A stretch of 64,000 bases of DNA from positions 6,820,001 to 6,884,000 of the forward strand of contig JAHQIY010000002.1 of the NCBI GenBank assembly GCA_019054805.1, written 5' to 3'. Within the stretch, counting starts at the first letter, position 1; every line of letters begins with the position of its first letter. The notes under the pieces were generated by a model. The model made no database searches. It saw only the letters and a list, made by a program, of their open reading frames with translations, and had not been told where the DNA came from. A program made the position numbers and the translations under genes. This document shows positions 34,754 through 45,600 of this stretch, in pieces. The stretch comes from Brachionus manjavacas. Taxonomy: Eukaryota > Rotifera > Eurotatoria > Ploima > Brachionidae.

Positions 34754-35455
34754 TTATGAAGGGTTAGTTGTTGGCCATTCTAAAGTTGGAATATTTGAGA
34801 CTGTATTTTCTAGAATATTTGTGAAATCTATTTGTATAAAAACATTGGTGATAACGTTTAGACAAAAAATAATTCCGGTAAGAATCAAGACTACATTGTT
34901 CATTACATCTAGATACGGTTTTTTGGCTTTATTAGCCAGATTATTCTTAGCCAAATATGCAAGGATGATAAATATAGCACATTGGGATATGATACTAACT
35001 ATAACCAACGAAATTGAAATTATCCATTTTGGATCCTTTGGATGAATGAAGCCATCCGTTAGCAATAATCTTAGCTGAGCTGCATTTGCTGCTAGCAGAG
35101 CTCCATCCATCAAACCATTCGAAAATGTTTTCTTTGTAGCATATATATTGAAAAACTTGGCATCATTTTTGTTACTTTTGTCTTGATCCTTGAAGAAAAA
35201 AATCAATCTAATTTTTTTCAAGATATTTTTTTATCTAATTTAAAATCTTGTCAAAAAAATAATTTTAAATCTGTGAAAATAGTTTTTTTACTCAGTGTCA
35301 AATCTTAAAAACTGATAATCGAAAGAATTTAAATTAGAATTAAAGTGTTTCGGAAGTCATACTGGATAAATTTTATTCTCGAATATTACCGTTTCCTCTT
35401 TTTTTGACATGTCTACAAATTCTTCATCTTGAATTGTTTCTTTATTAAAAGCCAT
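34754..35455 (-). CDS. Ninjurin family membrane protein
   Basis: Two exons, 35455-35390 and 35188-34754, give 166 residues. A polar N-terminus (MAFNKETIQDEEFVDMSKK) is followed by the ninjurin core: YATKKTFSNGLMDGALLAANAAQLR, then two hydrophobic helices around ISISLVIVSIISQCAIFIIL and NNVVLILTGIIFCLNVITNVF, with the conserved basic/Asn turn LAKNNLANKAKK between them. Ninjurins sit in the plasma membrane. Vertebrate NINJ1 oligomerises to rupture membranes in lytic death, and fly ninjurins act in adhesion and stress. The intron is about 200 nt, longer than most here. The first exon is supported by phase and an in-frame ATG only. Confidence 0.85.
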
Positions 35456-36568
35456 CTTGAATATAATAAAAAAATGAAAAATTTTGATAAAAATATTATA
35501 TAAAAACTTTGTAAGCCTTAAACTTTATCTTTTATTTCAATAATTTTTTTTCGTATATAACAAAAGGTTTTATTTCAAATATTTAGAGACTAATCTTTGG
35601 TTTGAATTAAAATTTTTAAAAACGTTGCTATCCGATAAATTATCATGCATAAGCCGGCTAATTAAAAGATCGTAATTAAAGTATTGAAGTGATGATATCA
35701 CATAAACATGTCATATTATATCATTCGAAATACTTAATAATACCACTTGGAAATAATTCTGATTAATTTTTACTTTGTCTCTAATTAAGATTAAGCTCTT
35801 CTCAAATAGGACATAAACAAAAATTCAACTAGCTAAGAACTGATTTAATTTTGTCTTTACGTGTTCAACTAAACTTTCAAGTTATTTTTTATGAAAATTT
35901 TTAAAATTATTTTTGATTAAAAAGACTTAAATAACACGTAAATTGATTTTTGTTCTGTTCAATATAAATCTTGAGTATGGAATAATTTAAATTCTACAAA
36001 ATGAAAAATCAGAAATAATTTAAATATTTTTTTTTGTCAAATTTCTCAAGATTTTTAAAATAATTTTAATATTCATAATAAAAGTTTTGGACAAAATTTA
36101 AAAGAGGAATTGAATGTCTGATTTACGAAACATTCATTACAATTGTATTAAAGAAAATTAACTGAAGAAAGATACTTCTTTGAACCATTCTGGAGTTAAT
36201 TACAAATCCCTTAATCTTAGTTCTGATCTCTGTCATTGAAATTCTCCAGATACAATCACTATTATTTTTTTATTGAATGTTCTTCGTTGGCATAGGTACG
36301 ATAAATTAAATTTTTTTCTGTTTTGATTTGAACTTAATATGGGTTGATAGCAAAGCTTTTTCGGTCAAAAGAAGACCGTAATTTAGCGACCAAATAGACA
36401 GTCTGGTCGATTGACAAAATTTTATGCAGCCAAAGTGGCTGATGAAATTTAATAAAAGTTTTTTATTTAGAAAAAAAGACTCTAGAAACTTCTGATAATG
36501 GCTAAACCCAAATTTTACAAATAGATTTAGGAGAAATTTTTCTCTTTTTAATTTTGGTCGCCTCAAAG
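35456..36568. other. Intergenic spacer
   Basis: A+T-rich; an 86-codon minus-strand frame at 36306-36566 shows no domain and lies just beyond the LINE tail. No gene supported. Confidence 0.4.
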
Positions 36569-36641
36569 GTAGTAGTAGTAGTAGTAGTAGTAGTAGTTTT
36601 GACTGTAGCTGGCTAGCCAGCGAGTGTGCTGATAAGGCACA

Positions 36642-39611
36642 CTATGACAGCTGATGTGATTGATTGCTGCTCATCCAGCAATCAATGCCTGCTTTAAAGC
36701 TGTTAACATTAGGGGCTTCAACTAATTGATTTGGCAGTGAGTTCCATATGTTAGCGGTTCTGTTGAAAAAAAGTTATCTCTATGTTGGAGCCTCGAAATT
36801 TCTTTGTGATATTTGAAGCAGTGACCTCTTCCTTGGATTTTGGTGACATTAAAATTGTTGCTTTTTTCAACCAATTCTATTCCATGCATGAACTTGTATA
36901 ATTGAATTAGATCACCTCTTTTTCTTCTTTCCACCAGATTTGGAATGTTTAAAGCCTTCAATCTGCTTTCATACGGTTTGTTTCTAATTGAAGAAACAAA
37001 TTTCGTAGCTCTGCGTTGAATCCTCTCAAGATTCTCACAATCCGACTTAAGAAATGGAGACCATACAGGCACAGCAAATTCCAAAAGAGGACGAACAAAA
37101 GTTAAATACAATGATCTAAATAACTTACAATCAAAACGAGCGAATGATTTCCTGATGCGACCCAACATTTGATTTGCTTTGTTTGTAGCCTCTATCACTT
37201 GATTTTTCCATTTGAGATTTGTATTGAAGATAACTCCAAGATCTCTTTCGGTTTCAGACGTTGATAACTGTTTACCATTAATAAAATAAGTGAATTTTTT
37301 GTTTTTATGACCGTAATGCATAACCACACATTTTGATGTGTTGAAGAGAAGAAGCCAATCTTGAGTCCACTTGAAAATTAAATCTAAATCTGATTGAAGT
37401 TTCACTGCGCTTATTTCTGATACCGTTTGCGAGAATATTTTTGTATCATCTGCATACATTTTGACAATATTCTCTATTCCTTTTGGTAGATCATTGATAT
37501 ACAAAACGAACAAAAGTGGACCAATCACTGATCCTTGTGGTACACCGCTAAAAATCTCAACCCAATCCGACAAAATTTCACCTTGAACAACTCGTTGTCT
37601 TCTATTTTTCAAGAAAGCTTCAATCCATTTTAGTGTCAGACCATCAAAGCCATACGCTTTCAATTTAGCTATTAGTCGTCTGTGCGGAACAGTATCAAAT
37701 GCTTTGGCAAAATCTAGCAGAATTACATCAACAGGAATACTTTTGTCTAGACTCATTGAGATGAAATCTAGAGTTTCCAAAAGATTAGATGTACATGACT
37801 TTTTCCTGACAAATCCATGCTGTTCTTTAGATATAATATTGTTCTTATAAAGATAGTCTTCCATTTTAGTTCTTATTATGCTTTCCATTATTTTGCACGG
37901 AATTGAAGTTAAAGACACGGGACGATAATTGCTGGCCGTTGATTTATCACCTTTTTAAACAATGGAGTAATATTTGCTGATCTGAATTGTATTGGAAGCT
38001 GACTATTAGATAAAGACTTTCTGAAAATTAAAGTTAAAGGAACAGTAAAGGCTTCTGCACATTTTTTTAGCAATAGCGGATGAAGCTTGTCTACACCACA
38101 TGATTTATTTTGATTAAGGTCTTGTAATTTTTTATAAACCAATTCATAACTTATATCATTTGGTTCAATGTCAACATATTCTGAACAGTTTTCATTTAGT
38201 TCAGCTACAAAAGGTGGAAGCTCCCCATCTTGTTCAATAACAAAAACATCTTGAAAACATTTATTTAGTAGATTTGATATCTCTTTCGGTTCTTGCGTTA
38301 ATTCATTGTTTGACTTCTTTAATACTTTGATTGATTCTCTGATTACTTGTTGATCATTTAGATATTTGTATAATAATTTTGGATTCTTCTTAGCTTTATC
38401 CACTAAATTTTGTTCATAAGTTAGTCTGGCTCTTTTTATTTCCGAAGAAACTAATTTACAGATACTTTTGTAATCATTATAAAGATTCATATCCTTCCAG
38501 TTACATGAACAGTTCCTGTATCTAAGATTTTTCTTATTCCTAATTAAGATTTTGAGATCATCTTTTATCCAAGGTTTTGAGATACTTTTCTTTTAGAGCC
38601 ATCTGTCACTGGAATGAATCGATTACTAGCTTCACTGACATAGAAAATAAACTCATTGTACATTTCCTGAATATTTAAATTCTCAAATAAGTGCACCCAA
38701 TCAATATTTGATAAAAAATCAGAAATTTTTTCAAAGTCAGCTTTACTATTAAGAAATTTTTCAATAATATATGATTCCTTACTAACCTTGTTTTTGAGAA
38801 CAAAATTGAAAAAGATGACCAGATGTCCTTTATTAATGTTACCAAGCACAAATTTTGTATCGATTGCATACACACTGCCAGACTGAGTCGTGAAAATCAA
38901 ATCCAAAGTGTTGACAGCTTTTTCGTTTGACATTTGAAATGTTGGAACATTTACATGCTGATATAAAAAAGTGTCGCTTAGCGTCTCGCTGAATTTATGT
39001 TCGATGCCATTTTCGTTTAAGATTTCTGAAACACAGCCATTTGACCAGATGATCGATGGAAAGTTAAAATCACCCATTATTAGAATATCCTTAAAACCTC
39101 TTTCATCCACATAGTCTTTAGCTTGTTTGAAGACTAAATCAAAATCGTTCATATCAACAAAATCGTTTGGCCTATAAAGACAGCCAACTAAATACTTTTC
39201 ACAGTTAAAGTTAACAACTACCCAAATTTGTTCTATTTTACTTAAATTAAAACCTGCATCATTTAATTCAAATGAATCGATATTTTCATCAATGTAGAGA
39301 CATACACCCCCGCCTCTGCGTCCATCACTTCTGTCCTTTCTGTACAAATTGTATCCTTTAATGTTTGCATTTGAGTTGCTCTTAAACCAAGTCTCACTAA
39401 CTGCCAAAATTTGTGGACTATATGTTTCAATAACAACACTGAATTCATCGAGTTTATTGTCCAAAGAAGTAGCATTTAAATACATACATTTTAAAGATTC
39501 GAGATTATCCACACGTGATGACGCTTTTGATGAACTATTATTGCTTCTTGAATTTGACGATCTGATTTCCACGGATGCCATATCGAAAGGGCGAGTCTTG
39601 TGAAAGACCAT
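36642..39611 (-). pseudogene. LINE ORF2: AP endonuclease and reverse transcriptase
   Basis: Starts at MVFHKTRPFDMASVE inside the end of ORF1, in another frame. The endonuclease part has YLNATSLDNKLDEF, ILAVSETWFKSN and ILIMGDFNFP. The expected SDH near its end reads NKGHLVI, so the Asp appears changed. After frame changes near 38580 and 37955 come the RT blocks NYRPVSLTSIPCKIME, LLDFAKAFDTVPHRRL, SGVPQGSVIGPLLFVLYIND and MYADDTKIF. A last shift near 36770 restores the usual C-terminus FNRTANIWNSLPNQLV, ending at TAG 36644-36642. Each shift restores frame with one base, mainly in a homopolymer. Confidence 0.85.
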
Positions 39612-40294
39612 TATTTGCTTCGTTTCTTTGTTTCCTCAATTCATAGTCTAAAGCTCTTTCGGTTTCAGTCAAATCTGGACTAAGATAAATAGATTTGAAA
39701 TTATTTGAATCTCGCAACTTTTTGGCTGCTAGGAGTAGTGGATTTCTGTTTGCTTCTTCTTTGAGTTCTACTAGAATTGGGCCTGGTTTACTTTGGTCTT
39801 TCGATCTCAAGCGTCTTGAATACGCTGGCTTGACATCACCTTTTCCAATAGTGGTCAAAATTTGTTTGATTTTTTCTTCATCTTCTGCCCTCCTGTCTGT
39901 TAGAATCTCTTTCTTTGATTCTGGCACACCATAAATGATCACATTTTTTTCTTTTGATTCTTTCATTCATTTCGCTGATGGTTGCATTTGCTACAGCTAT
40001 CTGATCGGCTGGTTTTTTTGCATTTTTTGTCCCTTGTTTTACAACTTGAACCCACTGACTACTGATGTTGGATGAGTTTGCTGTTTTATTTGCTGCTGCC
40101 AATTCAGATTTCAATTTGTTTATTTCAATGTCTTTCTCAATTTCTCTTTCCTCTAGATGTTTCACATGATTTGAAAGCTCCAGGACGAATTTCGAAATAT
40201 TACCGCACCATTCATGCAAAGTTTTTGAATGCCCAGATACGGTACCCTGTCCAAACGTTGGCCAGTTTGTTTCAAGCAAAAAATTTGAGTCCAT
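39538..40294 (-). pseudogene. LINE ORF1 (coiled coil plus RRM-like domain)
   Basis: Opens with MDSNFLLETNWPTFGQGTVSG, then a coiled coil (LSNHVKHLEEREIEKDIEIN) and a Trp-containing basic linker (QWVQVVKQGTKNAKKP). A one-base frame change near 39960 leads to KNVIIYGVPESKKE, an RRM-like start, and a basic tail ending at 39538. Its last 74 nt overlap ORF2. The opening resembles ORF1 of the LINE at 23-29 kb. Confidence 0.75.
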
Positions 40295-40410
40295 TTGACA
40301 AAAACTGCGTGCTTTCTATTTATTTTGGCTTACTTGTGCTTTTTTTTTTCCTTACTTTTGGCTTACGTGTGCTTATATTTTGGTGTGTTCTTTTTTTTTT
40401 TTTTTTTTGA

Positions 40411-42672
40411 ATCTTACTTAGTTAAAAAAAAAACAAAATCAAATTTTAAAGGTTATCAACATTATTTTGAAATCTTTTTGCTCTTTTCATCCTTAGTATC
40501 AAATTTTGTTTTAATCATCTTTATTTAAAACTGATTTCTTTTAAAATAAATCCATTATTATTTTTCGTAAGTAAACTTTTAAATTCTTAAATATTGCCAG
40601 TCAATATAAATTTTCATAACATTGTTCCTTTTATTTATTCATTTATTTATTATCAAATACTTTTTAGTCTGATATTACGATTTAGTTGTAATTTTTGAAT
40701 TAAAAACAAATTTTGCATAATTAAAAAAAAAATTTTGCATTTTATTAATAAGATTTGACAAATTTGAGTTTAAAAAATTTAATGGTTAAACAGTATGAAG
40801 CAAAATATATTCTATTAAAATCAAAAAATCAGAATTGATTTAATTTAAAAGTAAATTTTTTTTCGAATAGAGTAAAAAATAGTAAAAAAAAAGTAAAATA
40901 TATAGTAACTCAGTAACATTCTATATAGTTTTTAAATTCTATAAGGTAATTTTAGCTGTTTGCTTAGAATCATTATCTTGATGAATTAAAAATACTTTTT
41001 TATCTTTTTTTGCTATTTTTTCCTGCTTAAATGTGAATTATAAATAAAATTATATAAAAATATTCGTAATTTTTTTATAGAAAATAATGTAATCTACAAA
41101 ATTCAAAGAAAAGCGCTAAAGAGAGACATTTTTAAGCTCTTTACAATTTACGTAAAACTACCGTCGACCATCATGTCAAATAAATACTGTATAATGACTT
41201 TGCCCCGAAAATTTATTTTCCTCATTTTTGATTTTTTTTCAGGCATTGTGAATTTCCATGCAAGCATTCGAAAAAAAAATTTTTTTATTAATTTAAATTG
41301 ACAAAATTTAGCTTTTTAAACTTTGAAGATGAAACATGCTTCACAATATTCAACAAAAAAAAATTAACTTAATTAACAAAGGAAAAATAAATGATCAAAT
41401 AACAAATCAATAAAATATCAATATTTTGAGGTTAATTTTTTTTTGTTTTCTAATTATAAATTTTTTTCTGAAATTTGAAAATTTATTTGATTTAATGTTT
41501 GAAATTTTATCATTGATTCGAGAATAATTTTGAATTAAGGGGTTATAATTGTTAAAATTTTATTTTTCAATTCTAAATTAACATGAAATTTTATTGAAAT
41601 TGTTTGATTTAAAATATCAATTTATTGTCAAATAATTCTTTAATTTTTATAAAACTGTACTCTTTTATTCTTTAAACGAAACATGGTTTTTTCACCTTTT
41701 AAAACCAAATAAAAGAATTCAAATCTTGATTTGGAATTAAAATTTTGTAAAGGAATTTTTAGTATGGAAATTCACAATGCCTTTTTTTTCATGAAATGAA
41801 AGAGATTTGTATTGCGGTAAAGGGAGCATCCCATTTTAGTTGCAGCACTTATAAACAAGTGGATATGGTAATACAATTTAAATTTTTATCAACATTAAAT
41901 ATCTGCAATAATAAATCATTTTAAATCATTAAAAAAAAAATTAATAGAAATTAGAAAAAAATTGACAATATAATTATTAGGTTAAATATTCACTATATAT
42001 TTATGAAATTTTTCAATAAGTTTTATTCGTAAAATTTACGGCGTTTTTTTCAGTTTTTCAATTTACTGATGCCGTAATGTTCAAAATTTTTTAACATACA
42101 TTTAGTTTCCTTTGAAATATTTTGTTTTAAAATAATAAATTTATTTATAAATTTTTAACTATTCATTTATTTAAATTCATATATTTTATTTATACAATAA
42201 TAAAAAAAAATATCAATATAATCTCTTTTATTTATTTGATTAAACACTAATCAAAAAAAATCTACTTATAAAAATATCAAAGCTCTAGCAAATACAAGCA
42301 CATTAGTTTATTAGAAAATCAGATTAGAGTTAATTAATTAAAAAAATTATAAAAAAGATTACTTTTAAAAAATGACTTTTTACTCATGAGCAAAAATTAG
42401 AACAAAGAAAGCCAATAGATTAAGGAAGTTATAACAATAAAGTAAATACCCTTTAAAAATAGTAAAAAAAAGTCACAAAAAGAAAGATAACAATTTTTTT
42501 GTTATTTTAAACATAATGTTTGGAAAAGAAAGACATTGGACGAACGAGGCCCAGAGTCGCGCTTCTTCGAGCCCTAGCTTTACATTTACAACGCAACAAA
42601 AATACTTACTAAGGAATAGAAAACTATGGGTACTTTATTTTAAATAACCGGAACATAGTTAAATAAGGATTT
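40411..42672. other. Intergenic spacer
   Basis: About 2.3 kb of A+T-rich sequence between the LINE start and the Wee1 stop. No gene or repeat that I can support. Confidence 0.4.
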
Positions 42673-45600
42673 CTAAAGAATTGAGCTTGAAAGGCTCCTG
42701 GTGAATTTTGAGTTGTGATTGAGGCTCGAGCATTGATTCCTATTGTTTGCCGTTTGTTTTGACTCATTTTTGAGCTCAGAATTGTCAGATGGTAGACGCG
42801 GTGTGTCACCAAGCTTGTTTATTTGCTGTTCGTATTTTTGAACTTTGCGCTGCAACATTTCATTCTTGAATTTTTCTTGATTCAGTTCTTTTCTTAGTTG
42901 AGCTTTTGTTTTGTTAGCGTCGGGACAAATGCACGGGTGATGAACTAATGTGGAAGCCGATGGACGGTTGGCCGGATCTTCATCAACCATTTGCTTAAAG
43001 AAAAAAAATTAACAAAATTATCGACTTTTTTTAAATCAATAAAATGTAAAAGATTTAATTTGGACAAAATTTTTATTAATAAAAATAACCCTCAGATTAC
43101 TAAAGAACAAGCATCAATTTTCCTCTCGAACAGTCGTCCTATCAAGCAAAGTTTATGTCCGGTGACCTGATTCAGATCAATTGTCCTGAGAAAATCAATT
43201 TTGAATTTCAAATGGAATTGTGATCTCGGAACCAGACTAAAATTAAGGCAGCGTTTTACTAGTCTCAAAAACACGCACTAATTCCTAGTCACCAGTTAAT
43301 ATGCTCACATACTTACGACATGAAGTCTATTAACAACAGGCCGCGTGTGCAACCCATTTTAGACCCAGCCAAGACAATATGAACATTCGGATCACTGTTC
43401 GAAAGTCAAGACCTTGTGGTCTTTGTTTCAGCTAAATAGTATTCATCATTGGGTAGTTTAATGTGTGGAATAAAACGTTGTTAATAATTTACAACTAAAT
43501 CTACAGGGCTTATTACATTTCGATAAATAGAAAAAAAATTTAAATCGGCCAAAATAAAACAAGACAATTGATAATATTATTTTTTTTTTATAATTTGAAA
43601 ATTATTTCTTTGAATAAAATAGATATTGTCTCATTAATAAGAGCATTCTACAAATTTAAAACTCAGACTAATGATGCCACAACCTTTGTTTCATTCATAG
43701 AATTACTTTTAATTCTAGATAAAGAGTTTTTTGTGTAACTAATTTTCACCAAAACATAATTATTTAGAATTTTTCTCTAAATTTGAATTTTTATTATTTT
43801 TAATTAATTTTTTTGGGTAAAAAAATAAAAATTCAAGCTAAAATCACCACTGAATCAAAATGTCTAATGTAATAATCAATTTATGAGTTTAAAAAACAAG
43901 TCACTATGATTTTTAGAAAAAACTAAATAAAAACAGAAAAAAAATTTGATTTATTAAAAAAGAAAGTAAATGTTCAAAAATTGATATTAAAAACATTTTT
44001 AAAATTTAAGGTAGAGACATTTTTTTGATGTTAAACAGATCATGTATGACAAAAACTAATTATTCTATTTTATTTTATATTCTATTTAATAAAATTTTTA
44101 GCAGAGTTTTGCAAGAATTGAATGTCCACTAAAAAATATTCTTGTGCAATTAATTTTAAATAAATTATTGTTCTGCTTTTAATAATAAATTTTGAACATG
44201 ATCATTAAATTCTGACCAATTTACTAAATCTTTTTTTTTTGGTGCTTGAAAATTTACTTCGTTCTAAGCCAAAGAGAAAATATTTAAGTAAAATTCTTGG
44301 ACAGTAAAAAACTGTTTTCTAAATTCTAAATTAATTTTCCCATGGAAAAAAAAGAGTTAAATAACTTAAAGACAGTGTCATTGTTTAAAAGCAGTGTCAT
44401 TTTTTGTCAAAAATCACACTGCTTTTAAACAAGGAAAAAATGTAAATTTTCATATCAAGATTTTTGCTCGTCTAATTAATTGTCTAAAAATTTTAAGATT
44501 TTCCCTTTTGAAATGTTCTTTTTGAAAGACTCTACACCGATTGTTTTAATAAATTAAAAAAACATTGATACATCTAATAGAAAACAAAATATTTATTTAT
44601 GTTTTTCTAGGTGCTCCAAAATTTACTTCGTTCGAAACCAAAGAGAAAATACTTAAAATCATAAATTTCATTATTAGTTTTCCAGAGGCTGTAATTAAGT
44701 GATACATTGATAAAAAGTCCGACCTTTGATGATGACGATCATTCGAAAAAAATCTTTAATAATTTTTTTTTCTAAAATTCACACTGTTTTAAGGCAAAAA
44801 AGAGAAAATAGTGAAGTAAATTCTTGGACAGCAAATTATTTATTTCCAAATTCAAATTAAATTTTTTTAACTGGCTGGACTTAAGTGATACATTGAAAAA
44901 ACTTAAAAAAAAAAAAAAAAATTTAAAAACAAGAGAAAAGATTAAAGTGAAATTCTAAAATTAATTTTTTTTCCAAAGGCTGAATTCAATTGATTCACAA
45001 TGATTAAATATTTTTTTTAATTAAAAAAAATGTGAACTTACAGTGAGCAATTTTTTGAACCTGTCCGAGCATTGTGATAGATCTTTGAGATTGCCGCGTC
45101 TGATCCAATGCCATTCATCGCCATTCTTGGGCAGCTCGTCGAGTGATGCGCACACGTGGACGGTGAGAGCGAGAGCGAACACGTCCGCCTTGACCAAATT
45201 GTCGTACTGTTCCTGCAATATTTCGTTTGGCAAGTATCTGCAGTCGCCCTCCTCGACGTGCGGATCGAGCGTGGAAGTCACGTGACCCAAATCGCCAATC
45301 TTGTAAGTGATCACCTCGGAGAAAATGGACTTGGCAGTGGCGGAGAGGGGCAGCGCGGACTCGTCGTCCTCGTCCAGCTCGTCAGACTCGATGCCCGACT
45401 CCTCGTTGACCACGACAACACCTTGGCACTTGTCGCTCTTGATCTGAGTCCGCCTAGGCGTTCGACATATGAATATATTACCGGGTTTTATGTCCAAATG
45501 AACCAAATTGAGCGAGTGCATGTACGCAAGGCCCTTGGCTATGTGCAGCAGCAGGGTCTTCAGGTCGTATTCGCTCATCAACAGCTTGGTAGAAGACGCT

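Larger units (their letters stand above)
36569..40410 (-). mobile_element. CR1/L2-group LINE, near full length
   Basis: About 3.8 kb on the minus strand. From 40410 down it has an A-rich start, a short leader with a duplicated GCACAnGTAAGCCAAAA motif, ORF1, an overlapping ORF2 (endonuclease and RT) and a 3' UTR with three short stems. The stems are GATTGCTGGATGAGCAGCAATC, GTGTGCCTTATCAGCACAC and CTGGCTAGCCAG. A (CTA)n tail fills 36596-36569. A simple-repeat tail is typical of CR1/L2-type elements. Four single-base frame changes break the ORFs, mostly in A or T runs. Target-site duplications were not found by eye. Confidence 0.85.

Noticed and set aside
36306..36566. 86-codon minus frame next to the LINE tail
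   Set aside because: Outside the LINE 3' tail, Lys/Phe/Leu-rich and without any recognisable feature.
42673..42990. Separate small kinase-tail gene
   Set aside because: It begins with DEDPANRPSAS and the Wee1-specific tail, is in phase with the upstream donor at 45041 and is therefore Wee1 exon 2.
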